Shown: positions 1 through 7,468 of the stretch, piece after piece
How positions within the stretch are numbered: position 1 is the first letter of the stretch
Layout: each line of letters begins with the position of its first letter
Assembly (NCBI GenBank): GCA_046497225.1
Contig: JAWOGA010000050.1
Coordinates: 1-37,959 of the forward strand
DNA: 37,959 nucleotides
Reading direction: 5' to 3'
From: JAXHLG01 sp046497225
GTDB taxonomy: Bacteria > Patescibacteriota > Minisyncoccia > Moranbacterales > DUUL01
The notes under the pieces: model-generated
Seen by the model: the letters and a program-made list of their open reading frames with translations, nothing else
Databases searched by the model: none
Told to the model about the DNA's origin: nothing
Translations under genes and position numbers: made by a program

Positions 1-55
1 AAATACCAACTAACCAAAATTAAAACCGAGGAGACAAAACTTTTAATTTTAAGTT

Positions 56-451
56 CTATCTCATTAAAAAATACAATTCTATCATTATTACGGCTCCCAC
101 AGCCAACAAACCATCCCACCAAGTCAAAATTCTAAAACTCTGCATTACCAATAGAGCTATCATCAACATGCTCAAAAGAAATCCTTGCCTAGCTGAAATC
201 TTCGCTAAAAAATCCAGCTCTTTTTTTCTAAGATCTTGTCTTTTCCACCTTCTCACCCAAAACAAAAGCAGAGAAAATCCGGCAAAGAAGGACAAAAAAA
301 GTCCCGTTTCCAAAGCAATCACGTTGGTTGTTATCAACCTTCCCGTCTCTTGGTTTTGGTAAGGAGAAGCAAATAAAACAACACCCGCCACTCCCAACAA
401 AGACCCAACAGCCAAAAAACGCATTCCCCATAAAAAATGTTTGTATGACAT
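56..451 (-). CDS. Small integral membrane protein, four predicted TM helices
   Basis: A 131-residue protein of unknown function. Hydrophobic stretches lie at about residues 10-30, 44-67, 90-107 and 112-130, with a strongly basic cytoplasmic-type loop (RRWKRQDLRKK) between the second and third. The sequence ETGRLITTN in the first loop and TWWDGLLAVG before the last helix look like conserved family signatures; from memory, similar small membrane proteins recur in Patescibacteria, but I cannot name a function. It lies downstream of rpoD on the same strand, with a 122-base AT-rich gap, so it may be read through from rpoD or have its own promoter. Starts at ATG (449-451); stop TAG. Real gene likely because of the sustained TM pattern; function unknown. 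Confidence 0.72.
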   Translation of the reverse strand: MSYKHFLWGMRFLAVGSLLGVAGVVLFASPYQNQETGRLITTNVIALETGLFLSFFAGFSLLLFWVRRWKRQDLRKKELDFLAKISARQGFLLSMLMIALLVMQSFRILTWWDGLLAVGAVIMIELYFLMR

Positions 452-573
452 TGCCAGTTTTTTAGTTTTGATTATTTTTCAATCAAACCCATCTTTAAAG
501 AAGTTTAAAGCAAAAACAACTTTTTAGCAACATTTAATCAAAATTTATCAAAATACAACTTAAATGAAAACCG

Positions 574-1878
574 CTAGTAATCTTTTAATTTTTCCATACC
601 ATTCATATTTCTGATTTTATCCAAAGCCTTGGCTTCAATCTGGCGAATTCTCTCCCTGGTAACTCCGAATTCATTTCCCACTTCTTCTAAGGTGTGTACC
701 ACACCATCTTCCAGACCAAACCTAATCCTAAGAATCTTTTGCTCTCTTTGAGTGAGTTGATCTAAAACTTCATTTAAGTGCTTTTGAAGCAAAGTGCGAG
801 ATGCAATTTGATGAGGCATTATTGATTCAGTGTCTTCAATAAAATCACTTAAAACACTCTCGCTGTCATCGTCACCAATAGAGGTTTCAAGAGAAATGGT
901 TTCTTGGGAAACTTTCATTATGTGTCGCACTTTTTTGATATCCAAATTCATTTCAGCGGCAATCTCTTCCGGAAGAGGTTCTCTCCCTAGCTCTTGAACC
1001 AAATTTCTAACTACTTGGATATATTTATTAATCGTTTCCACCATGTGGACAGGAATGCGAATTGTCCTGGATTGATCGGCTATAGCTCTTGTAATCGCCT
1101 GCCTAATCCACCAAGTGGCATAAGTAGAAAATTTGTAGCCTTTTCGATAGTCAAATTTTTCCACCGCGCGAAAAAGCCCAATGTTACCTTCTTGAATTAA
1201 ATCCAGAAAGGAAAGGTTCTGGCTTCTGCCTACATACTTTTTAGCAATAGAAACCACCAGCCGAAGATTGGCTTCGGTTAATTTTTGCTTAGCGGATTGA
1301 TCACCTTGTTCAATAGCCTTGGCTAAGGCAATTTCTTCATCAGAGCTCAAAAGCCCCACCTTGCCGATTTCGCGTAAATACATCTGGATAGAATCAGCAT
1401 CCTGGAAATTCATATTATCTTCCTTTTTAACCTCTTTTTTTAACTCCTTTTCATTATTTTTGTCAATTTCTTCTTTTTTAGTCTCTCTTTCTATTTCATC
1501 TTTCAGAACACTCTCGGAAGAAATTACTTTTATCCCGCATAAATCAGCTTTATCATAAAGCTGTTCAAGCCTGTCCAGATTTTCTTCTATATTTCCTAGT
1601 TCATGCAATATCTCTTCCTCAGTTACAAACCCTCTCTGCCTTCCCCTTTGAAGTAATTTTTTGACGGATTTATCCTTAATATTAGCAAAGGAGATTTTTT
1701 TTTGATTCTCTAAGGCAGCTTCTTTTCTCTCGCTTGCAGTCTGTCTTTTGGGTGCTGTGGAATTCTTTTCTAGATTTTCTTCCCCGGAATTGCTGCTTGA
1801 GTCTTTTGAGCCTTTCTTGCCGGCTTGTTTATCAACCAAGGAAGAATCTCGTTTTAAAGATTGTTTATTATTTGCCAT
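574..1878 (-). CDS. rpoD: RNA polymerase primary sigma factor RpoD (sigma-70)
   Basis: Housekeeping sigma factor that directs RNA polymerase to -10/-35 promoters. The 434-residue product shows a basic, low-complexity N-terminus (1-60), a region 1.1-like segment (about 62-118, with VTEEEILHEL), an acidic/lysine-rich linker (120-155), region 1.2 from about 157 (DADSIQMYLREIGKVGLL), region 2 with LDLIQEGNIGLFRAVEKFDY and YKFSTYATWWIRQAITRA, region 3, and region 4 with the helix-turn-helix TLEEVGNEFGVTRERIRQIE. This is shorter than the E. coli protein because the non-conserved region between 1.2 and 2.1 is absent, as in many non-proteobacterial RpoD proteins. It lies downstream of dnaG on the same strand, a reminder of the classic dnaG-rpoD neighbourhood, separated by about 300 bases and a small hairpin. 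The TTGACA/TATAAT-like promoters seen elsewhere in the window fit this factor. Confidence 0.97.
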   Translation of the reverse strand: MANNKQSLKRDSSLVDKQAGKKGSKDSSSNSGEENLEKNSTAPKRQTASERKEAALENQKKISFANIKDKSVKKLLQRGRQRGFVTEEEILHELGNIEENLDRLEQLYDKADLCGIKVISSESVLKDEIERETKKEEIDKNNEKELKKEVKKEDNMNFQDADSIQMYLREIGKVGLLSSDEEIALAKAIEQGDQSAKQKLTEANLRLVVSIAKKYVGRSQNLSFLDLIQEGNIGLFRAVEKFDYRKGYKFSTYATWWIRQAITRAIADQSRTIRIPVHMVETINKYIQVVRNLVQELGREPLPEEIAAEMNLDIKKVRHIMKVSQETISLETSIGDDDSESVLSDFIEDTESIMPHQIASRTLLQKHLNEVLDQLTQREQKILRIRFGLEDGVVHTLEEVGNEFGVTRERIRQIEAKALDKIRNMNGMEKLKDY

Positions 1879-1909
1879 ATTTTTACCTAATAAAGCTTAT
1901 GTATTAAAA

Positions 1910-1924
1910 AAGAAGTTCCTTCTT
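1910..1924 (-). terminator. Small hairpin with T-run between dnaG and rpoD
   Basis: On the minus strand AAGAAG-GAA-CTTCTT forms a 6-bp stem with a 3-base loop, followed by a T-run. It could be a weak terminator for dnaG or an attenuator in the rpoD leader. The rest of the roughly 300-base gap 1879-2181 is AT-rich and I see no gene in it. Confidence 0.35.
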
Positions 1925-2181
1925 AAAAAAATAATATTTTATTTATAGCCATTGCGATCATATTTTTTGGCTTTTAAGAAAATTCTAAGACCTAAACTAG
2001 CTACTTTACGCCTTAAGCGCTAAATTGCAAATCAAAATTATTTCTAAATAAATTTCAAACCAATTTTTAATAAAATAAAAACTTCGACTAAATTTTTTAT
2101 TTTTCAAAAATCCTAAAATCAGAAAGTTTTCCCGCAAAAAAAGCTCAACGAAATACACACCCAACAAAGCACCAATTAGTT

Positions 2182-3984
2182 TTAATTCTCTAATTCTTTT
2201 AATTCTCTGGACAATTGGCTAAAATATTCCATTAAAAGTTCTAGGTTCTGACTATCTCCCTCTTCTTCAGCTTTTTTAATATCCCAAACAATTTCGTTCA
2301 ACTGCTTCCTCTTTTTTTCTTGAATGAGATAATTCAAGGTTTTCTCCCATTCTCCAACAGGATCAACCTCTAATTCCGCAAAACCCGCTTTGTCATCATA
2401 GTCATATTTGACCTTAACTTCATACTTGCCAACCTTGTCTTTCACCTCGCCTAAATCACCTTCAATTATTTTGTTCCAAATTTTAAGATATTCCTCGTCA
2501 AAGATTCCGCTATCAAACCCTTGGATCTTATCCTTTAATTCTTCTCTATATAAACTAAAAAGACCCAGCAACCTTTCTTGCAAACTAGATACTCTATCTT
2601 GTGATGTTTTTTTGGTATTTCCGCCTAACGTTTCTTTCCTTTCAGATTTATTTTCATTTCTCCCAACACTATTTATTTTAACTTTTTCTAGAACTTGCGT
2701 CAATGTATCTTCTTCCACTTGTATTTTTTCCGAAAGCTTTTTAATCCAATAGCTCTGCTCTATGGGGTCACTAATGTGTTTAATTATATTTAAAAATTCA
2801 TGAGCAATAAGCCTTTTCCCTTTAACATTATTACGGTCATACTTTTTTGTTATTACAGAAAAAAAGTACTCCATCACGGGATATGATCCCTCTATTGATT
2901 TTTCCCAATCCCGAGAATTATAAATAACGAGATCGTTAACATCCTTAAATCCTTCCGGAAGTAAAATAATCTCCGTATCAACTTCTTTTTCCAGGCAGGT
3001 TTGCACACTTTTTGAGATAGCATTTTGACCCGCTTCATCCATATCAAAGCAAAGTTTAACATTTTTAGTATATCTTTTTAAAATATCCACCTGCTGAGGA
3101 GTAAGCGCGGTACCTGAAACCGCTACAACATTTTCTACTCCGGAGGCAAAAGAAGCAATAACATCTAAATTTCCTTCTACGACAATTACGAAATCCATCT
3201 TTTTAATCGCCGTTTTCGCTAAATCAAGACCATACAAAATTCGGCTTTTATCATATATCTGAGTTTGGGGAGTATTTATATATTTGGCGCTTGACTCATC
3301 CGCTCCCGGCAAAACTCTAGCCGAATGACCAACCACCTTCCCCACTTGGTCAGTCACGGGAAAAGTAATTCTCCCCCTGAAACGATCATAATAATCATTT
3401 TTTTTATCCCCTAGAGTATTATTTTTTTGAACCACAAGTCCGGTTTTGGCAATATCAACAAGATTACAGCCTTTGTTTAAAAGAAAATCCAACAAGTAAC
3501 TCCAGCTCTCCGGAGCTAATCCAATACGAAACCTTTTCGACAAGTCTTTATCTATATGCCTACCCGCAAGATAATTGACAACTTTCTCGCTATCTGAGGA
3601 ATTTTTCCAAAGTTGTTCTTGAAAAAAATTGTTGGCAATTTCAGTGATTTCGTAAAGTTTTTCTTTTTGGTTTTTTTCCTGTTGGTTAACTTTTTTGTTA
3701 AATTTCGGAATTTCCACGCCAGATCTATCCGCCAATCTCTCCAACGCCTCCCTAAACTCCATTCCCTCCATTTCCATTATAAAAGTAAAAATATCACCAC
3801 CTTTTTGACAGCCGAAACAATACCAAAAATTCCTCTCCGGATTTACCATAAAAGAAGGGGTTTTTTCATTATGAAAAGGACACAGGGCCTTATAATTAGT
3901 CCCCGCCTTTTCCAACTTTAGATAATCACCGATTAACTCGACAACACTTAGTCTTTCTTTAATTTGGTCCGTTACATCAGACAT
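2182..3984 (-). CDS. dnaG: DNA primase DnaG
   Basis: Synthesises RNA primers for replication with the replicative helicase. The N-terminal CHC2 zinc-binding domain is visible: CPFHNEKTPSFMVNP then FWYCFGCQKGGDIF, giving the Cys-His-Cys-Cys set. It is followed by the catalytic core and TOPRIM domain with FVIVVEGNLDVIA (conserved Glu) and LCFDMDEAG (the DxD-type acidic pair), and a C-terminal helical region (about 440-600) for helicase contact that is poorly conserved, as is usual. An in-frame TTG lies 9 bases further out (3993), but the ATG at 3982-3984 gives MSDVTDQIKERLSVVELIG, which matches the family's normal N-terminus, so I chose it; the product is 600 residues. Located upstream of rpoD on the same strand. 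Confidence 0.96.
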   Translation of the reverse strand: MSDVTDQIKERLSVVELIGDYLKLEKAGTNYKALCPFHNEKTPSFMVNPERNFWYCFGCQKGGDIFTFIMEMEGMEFREALERLADRSGVEIPKFNKKVNQQEKNQKEKLYEITEIANNFFQEQLWKNSSDSEKVVNYLAGRHIDKDLSKRFRIGLAPESWSYLLDFLLNKGCNLVDIAKTGLVVQKNNTLGDKKNDYYDRFRGRITFPVTDQVGKVVGHSARVLPGADESSAKYINTPQTQIYDKSRILYGLDLAKTAIKKMDFVIVVEGNLDVIASFASGVENVVAVSGTALTPQQVDILKRYTKNVKLCFDMDEAGQNAISKSVQTCLEKEVDTEIILLPEGFKDVNDLVIYNSRDWEKSIEGSYPVMEYFFSVITKKYDRNNVKGKRLIAHEFLNIIKHISDPIEQSYWIKKLSEKIQVEEDTLTQVLEKVKINSVGRNENKSERKETLGGNTKKTSQDRVSSLQERLLGLFSLYREELKDKIQGFDSGIFDEEYLKIWNKIIEGDLGEVKDKVGKYEVKVKYDYDDKAGFAELEVDPVGEWEKTLNYLIQEKKRKQLNEIVWDIKKAEEEGDSQNLELLMEYFSQLSRELKELEN

Positions 3985-4096
3985 TAATTTCAACTTATTA
4001 TTAGTGATTATTTTTTCGCCGAATAAATTGGCAAAGTAACAAATAGTTATTTAAAGCTATAAATTTCAAAAACGTCCAACATTAGCAACAAAAGAG

Positions 4097-4105
4097 TTAT
4101 ACACA
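4097..4105 (+). promoter_or_regulatory. Single DnaA-box-like 9-mer
   Basis: TTATACACA matches the DnaA-box consensus TTATNCACA. It is isolated, about 110 bases upstream of dnaG, and I see no cluster that would make an origin. It could be regulatory for dnaG or chance in AT-rich DNA. Confidence 0.25.
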
Positions 4106-4237
4106 AAAAACAACACTCCAAGAAATCCTCGAGAGAGCTGGGACATGATAAACCCAATTCATAAATTTTTATAAACCACTAATAAGATCACCTTCTTTAA
4201 ATCACCAAACCTTAAAATTGTCAATTCCGATCCCCAA

Positions 4238-4408
4238 CTATTCCTTCCATTCCTTAATAACAATAGTGTTATTTTTAAATTCAACTAGAACCTTCTTTTT
4301 TTCATTCCACTCTAATTTCTTAATCATCCCTTTAGGTAACGTTAATGCATAACTATCACCGGTTCTAAATATTTTACGCGCTTTGCTTTGAGTTAATTTT
4401 TTTTTCAT
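4238..4408 (-). CDS. AbrB/MazE/SpoVT-type DNA-binding protein (56 aa)
   Basis: A short gene encoding 56 residues. After a basic start (MKKKLTQSKARKIFRT) comes GDSYALTLPKGMIKKLEW and KKVLVEFKNNTIVIKEW, the typical swapped-hairpin pattern of the AbrB/MazE fold (G.S..vtLPk.....l.w..g..v.v....i.i). Such proteins bind DNA as dimers and act either as antitoxins or as small transcription regulators. No toxin gene (MazF/PIN) is adjacent: dnaG lies downstream on the same strand and the DUF5320 gene is divergent, so a stand-alone regulator is the better guess. Starts at ATG 4406-4408, stop TAG 4238-4240. The fold call is by pattern only. Confidence 0.72.
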   Translation of the reverse strand: MKKKLTQSKARKIFRTGDSYALTLPKGMIKKLEWNEKKKVLVEFKNNTIVIKEWKE

Positions 4409-4550
4409 AAAATTGAAACAGTTTAAATTATTAATTAGCTATTAGTACTTTCAAACAATCAAATTATTTGTACGGGATTTTAGTTGAAATAACTTTACAA
4501 GTATAGCAAAATTATTAATTTTTTAGTTTAAGATTATTAATCCCTGAATT

Positions 4551-4579
4551 TTGACTTGAAATAATTTTGGGTATATATT
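4551..4579 (+). promoter_or_regulatory. Sigma-70 promoter for DUF5320/DUF134 genes
   Basis: TTGACT (4551-4556), a 17-base spacer and TATATT (4574-4579): a good housekeeping promoter about 80 bases upstream of the start at 4662. The -10 box overlaps an inverted repeat. Confidence 0.7.
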
Positions 4580-4598
4580 CATAATAAATAATATACCC
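4569..4598. promoter_or_regulatory. Inverted repeat overlapping the -10 box, operator-like
   Basis: GGGTATAT (4569-4576), 14 bases, then ATATACCC (4591-4598). The perfect 8-bp arms straddle the -10 box and the expected transcription start, where a repressor would block transcription. The binding protein is unknown; the DUF134 protein encoded downstream or the small AbrB-like protein upstream are candidates by proximity only. Confidence 0.45.
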
Positions 4599-4661
4599 CC
4601 TAGAAATTTAAATAATATTATGAAAATACCTATGAACTATTACGGAAAGGAGGTGATATTT

Positions 4662-4898
4662 ATGCCAAGATTTGATGAGACCGGTCCAACTGGAATGGGA
4701 CCCGGCACCGGAAGAGGAATGGGCCCTTGTGGTGGAGGATCCGGTTGGGGTCGTGGCAGAGGCTTTGGCCGAGGAAGAAGGTTTTGGTCTAGGAAGAATG
4801 AACTTCAAGCTCTGGAAGGAGAAAAGGAGATGCTCAAAGATGAATTAGAGGCTATCAAAGAAGAAATTGAAGCCTTGAAAGAAGAGAAAAATCAATAA
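4662..4898 (+). CDS. DUF5320-like Gly/Arg-rich small protein with C-terminal coiled coil
   Basis: A 78-residue protein. I chose the ATG at 4662 because a very strong ribosome binding site, AAAGGAGGTGAT (4646-4657), sits 4 bases before it and because MPRFDETGPTGMGPGTGRGM is the usual N-terminus of this family. An in-frame ATG at 4620 has no such site. The N-terminal half is rich in Gly, Arg and Met with one Cys (GPCGGG); the C-terminal half (about 47-78) is a charged coiled coil (ALEGEKEMLKDELEAIKEEI). Family members are often found near DUF134 proteins and dinitrogenase iron-molybdenum cofactor (NifX/NifB-like) proteins, which suggests a metal-related role, but the function is not established. 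A DUF134 gene follows on the same strand. Confidence 0.82.
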   Translation: MPRFDETGPTGMGPGTGRGMGPCGGGSGWGRGRGFGRGRRFWSRKNELQALEGEKEMLKDELEAIKEEIEALKEEKNQ

Positions 4899-4910
4899 CA
4901 ATAAGCCCTT

Positions 4911-4935
4911 CCTTCCGCTTGCAAAAAGCGGAAGG
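4911..4935 (+). terminator. Hairpin after the DUF5320 gene
   Basis: CCTTCCGCTT, loop GCAAA, AAGCGGAAGG: a perfect 10-bp stem directly after the stop. The T-tract is weak (TGGAATTATTATTAT), so it may be an inefficient terminator or an mRNA-stabilising 3' end that limits expression of the DUF134 gene. Confidence 0.5.
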
Positions 4936-5003
4936 TGGAATTATTATTATAAAAACATCTAAGAAGGCTAAATTTATTATAACATTTCCTTAGTTCAATT
5001 TCC

Positions 5004-5285
5004 ATGCCAAGATCTAAAATGTGCAGACGAATAAAATTCAACCCCAAAGTCACTTACTTTAAACCCCGAGGAGTGCCAATAAGAAATCTGGAGTTGATTC
5101 ACCTCTCAACAGAAGAAGCCGAAACCTTAAGACTTAAGGATGTTTTCAATTTAAGTCAAATTGAATGCGCCAAAAAAATGAACACCTCGCAGAGCACTTT
5201 CCAAAGAATTCTCTCCCGGGCCAGAAAAAAAGTTTCCCAGGCGATTATTCAGGGAAAATCGATTGAGATTGAAATCGAAAAGTAG
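5004..5285 (+). CDS. DUF134 family predicted DNA-binding protein
   Basis: A 93-residue protein of the DUF134 family. The N-terminus MPRSKMCRRIKFNPKVTYFK and PRGVPI are family hallmarks, followed by LSTEEAETLRLKDV and a helix-turn-helix (LSQIECAKKMNTSQSTFQRI) resembling sigma region 4. Members are predicted DNA-binding regulators and are often adjacent to iron-molybdenum cofactor or DUF5320 genes; the regulated pathway is not known. It is separated from the DUF5320 gene by 105 bases containing a strong hairpin, and probably shares its promoter. It is a candidate for binding the inverted repeat at 4569-4598, which would be autoregulation (inference). Confidence 0.88.
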   Translation: MPRSKMCRRIKFNPKVTYFKPRGVPIRNLELIHLSTEEAETLRLKDVFNLSQIECAKKMNTSQSTFQRILSRARKKVSQAIIQGKSIEIEIEK

Positions 5286-5319
5286 AAATTAAAATTATCA
5301 CAGAAATACCGCCAGAAAA

Positions 5320-5916
5320 TCAGAGCGAGGTGTTTTCTTCCAATTTTAAATCTCCTCTTATCCTCCTTGCTCTTTTTACAGCCCTTTTAATTTCCAATAA
5401 GCTATCATCGGAAGCCACGCATCCTTGGTTTTTAAGTAAATTTGTAAAATCCCCTTTCCCAAAATCCTCTGATTTTCGATCCAAATCTTTACTTGCCTCT
5501 GCTAAAATTTCATCTGAGCTAAAATCATAATCGGAACTAATTTCTTTAATTTTGGAGATTTCTTTTTCCAGCGCGCTTTTTTCTTTAACAATCTCGTTGG
5601 AAAGCGCATCCACCCATTTCTTAAGATTAAGATTATCAACCTCCCCACCTGCCAGCAAAGCCCTCGCTTCTTCTTTGTAAAATCCGTTACTTAAAAGAAA
5701 ATTCTCGGTATTGAGACCGCTCTTTTTCTTATCAAGATAAGCATCTTCGACTTTTTGCCTAGCCTCTTCTTCTCCTTTTATTTCTTTTTGGTGAACTTTA
5801 TCCTTCTCCTCCCGACTCATTAAATCTCCCCCATCCCCTTCAGAGTCAACCTGATTGTCTTTCGCAAACCCTTCTTTAGGTTTTTCTTGCTTAAAAAAAT
5901 CTAGCTTTTCTTTCAT
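5320..5916 (-). CDS. Charged, coiled-coil rich protein of unknown function
   Basis: A 198-residue, highly charged protein with no signal peptide or membrane segment and no domain I recognise. Lys and Glu/Asp dominate; heptad-like stretches occur around 35-65 and 115-140. A central part (SNGFYKEEARALLAGGEVDNLNLKKW) reads like a small folded helical module. The gene ends with a TGA stop, which shows that UGA is a normal stop codon in this genome. Its start lies 6 bases below the stop of the DUF2238-like membrane protein upstream on the same strand, so the two are probably co-transcribed. Confidence 0.65.
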   Translation of the reverse strand: MKEKLDFFKQEKPKEGFAKDNQVDSEGDGGDLMSREEKDKVHQKEIKGEEEARQKVEDAYLDKKKSGLNTENFLLSNGFYKEEARALLAGGEVDNLNLKKWVDALSNEIVKEKSALEKEISKIKEISSDYDFSSDEILAEASKDLDRKSEDFGKGDFTNLLKNQGCVASDDSLLEIKRAVKRARRIRGDLKLEENTSL

Positions 5917-5922
5917 AATTAT

Positions 5923-6414
5923 CTAATAATTTTTATATTGTTTATAAAAAAAATGAATGAATAAAATCGCAGCAACAGCTCCTAGAAAATTAAAAACGAG
6001 ATCAAGGGCAGTGTTGGCGTAGCCTCCGACGTTGGTTTCCGGAAAAGCGACGACTGCAATGAATTCCACTATTTCGTTTATCGCGCCTAGGCCCATGCCG
6101 GCCACGGCTATGATCGGATAGACCACTTTCCAGTTGGTTTTTTGATTGAGGTAGGGTTTTAAAAGATGATAAACTACCAGGACGGAAATGGCAAATCCAA
6201 AAAAATGCACAGCTTGATCGTATTTCAGGACTATCGTATTTTGAATTTCAAGAATGGGAAACAGTTTTAAGGAGTAAAGCACATCTCCTCCGATTTTTAA
6301 TCCTCCTCCGGCCATATGCAACAAACCCCACAAGGAGAGGCCGCCGAGAATAATTTCGTCAAATTCAGAGCGATACAAAGTGACCGCTATTAGAACAAAA
6401 AACAGCATCAACAC
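5923..6414 (-). CDS. DUF2238/YjdF-like membrane protein, start codon displaced or lost
   Basis: A multi-pass membrane protein whose body (LWGLLHMAGGG, AINEIVEFIAV, GGYANTALDLVFNFLGA) matches the DUF2238/YjdF pattern; the family is uncharacterised. The first usual start codon is GTG at 6412-6414, giving 163 residues, but the frame stays open upstream to 6576. The extra 54 codons read as a protein (SEWRILIFTLLYIAGFTVYY, then KNYEFLWY), which fits the family's first TM helix and the YEF motif before the second. That extension has no ATG, GTG or TTG; an ATG with a fair ribosome binding site (AAAAGG) at 6578-6580 lies in another frame. Either the N-terminus is frameshifted or a rare start codon (ATT, ATC or CTG) is used. 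Confidence 0.78.
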   Translation of the reverse strand: MLMLFFVLIAVTLYRSEFDEIILGGLSLWGLLHMAGGGLKIGGDVLYSLKLFPILEIQNTIVLKYDQAVHFFGFAISVLVVYHLLKPYLNQKTNWKVVYPIIAVAGMGLGAINEIVEFIAVVAFPETNVGGYANTALDLVFNFLGAVAAILFIHFFYKQYKNY

Positions 6415-6585
6415 CGCCGCGTACCATAGAAATTCGTAGTTTTTAATACTGATATAGTAGACCGTAAATCCGGCTATGTACAGGAGTGTAAAAATAAGTA
6501 TTCTCCACTCTGATTTTTTTAATTTGAACAGAAAATAAAAATTAATTTTAAATTTGATTAGAAAACTGTAAAGGATTCATCCTTT

Positions 6586-7059
6586 TTATTTTAGACCTTT
6601 CTTATATTTCTTATATTTTTTCCAAAATAAAAATGCAACAAAAGTCCAGAATGCTATTTGAAAAAACTCCCCACCAATGTCTCCAGTCGTTTTCACTATA
6701 TCATCAGAAGTAACCTCGGCAATTTCAGTTAAAGAAAACACGTGGCTAATAATATCAATAATATTTTTTATTAAAAAACCAACAGCTCCAGCTATTAAAA
6801 TATTCGTTTTATGAAATTTTAAATTCCAAGCAAAAATTGCTCCAACAAAAATAGGAATACTTGAAATTAAGGCAATTATACTCGACAATAGATCAAAAAC
6901 ATCTTTGTCAGTCTCTACATCAAATATAGCGCTCAAAATATACTGCACCCACTCATATCCGGAGTGGGCAAAAAAACCAAAGGAAACAAAAAACAATACT
7001 AAACATAATAAAGTTACGGTGGCCGATTTTTCATTTTTTTGATTTGCTTGTTTTTTCAT
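6586..7059 (-). CDS. Small membrane protein, function unknown
   Basis: A 157-residue protein with a lysine-rich N-terminal tail, TM segments at about 13-32, 57-80, 85-105 and 132-148, and a basic C-terminus (KKYKKYKKGLK). The loop between helices 1 and 2 is acidic (FDVETDKDVFD), as is the segment before the last helix (EIAEVTSDDIVKTTGDIGGE). I recognise no family. It lies immediately upstream of the DUF2238-like gene on the same strand; its stop at 6586 is only 6 bases from the ATG at 6578-6580 discussed for that gene, so the pair is likely one operon of membrane proteins. Confidence 0.6.
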   Translation of the reverse strand: MKKQANQKNEKSATVTLLCLVLFFVSFGFFAHSGYEWVQYILSAIFDVETDKDVFDLLSSIIALISSIPIFVGAIFAWNLKFHKTNILIAGAVGFLIKNIIDIISHVFSLTEIAEVTSDDIVKTTGDIGGEFFQIAFWTFVAFLFWKKYKKYKKGLK

Positions 7060-7131
7060 TTTTTGTTTTTATTTATTAATAAACGAAACCGTTTTTACTC
7101 CGCCAACCCACACTTGAAATTCAATAAAATT

Positions 7132-7332
7132 TCAAAATCCGCCCAAAGCGGAAGAATAAATGCTTATCACTTTGGGAATAACGATAGCAAGGCCAATTAA
7201 AGGCAAAACAATAGCAGCTACCGAAATTATTAAAGTCCATAAAAAATACTGCCTGGTTTTTTCCACTGAGAAATAAATCTCTTTTAATAGTTTATCTTGA
7301 TCATCAAGACGTTTTTTTGTTTCCGGATCCAT
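7132..7332 (-). CDS. 66-aa single-pass membrane protein, CPR-type small protein
   Basis: A short protein with a hydrophilic helix MDPETKKRLDDQDKLLKEIY, the motif SVEKTRQYFLW, and one long hydrophobic segment (about 30-58) ending in IPKVISIYSS. From memory, very similar short proteins occur often in Patescibacteria genomes, but no function is known. The layout suggests a membrane-anchored helix that oligomerises through the N-terminal coiled coil. It sits between the P-type ATPase and two other membrane proteins, all on the minus strand, with gaps of 70-140 bases. Confidence 0.68.
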   Translation of the reverse strand: MDPETKKRLDDQDKLLKEIYFSVEKTRQYFLWTLIISVAAIVLPLIGLAIVIPKVISIYSSALGGF

Positions 7333-7468
7333 TTTTTGATTCTTAATTTAATTTCACAGCAATTGATTATTGATAATTTATCACATTTTTTCAAAAGCAC
7401 AAAACAAGCAACTGACACCACACAAAAAGGCGTTATCAAAAACCTGCAAAATCACCTCAAAATTAAGG

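Noticed and set aside
4238..4408. Toxin-antitoxin pair with the AbrB/MazE-like protein
   Set aside because: No MazF, PIN or RelE-like frame is adjacent on either side.
4620..4661. Upstream ATG for the DUF5320 protein
   Set aside because: No ribosome binding site; the AAAGGAGGTGAT box and family N-terminus point to 4662.
5320..5322. Recoding of UGA as glycine (as in Gracilibacteria)
   Set aside because: UGA is used as a stop here, and all housekeeping proteins are full length without internal UGA.
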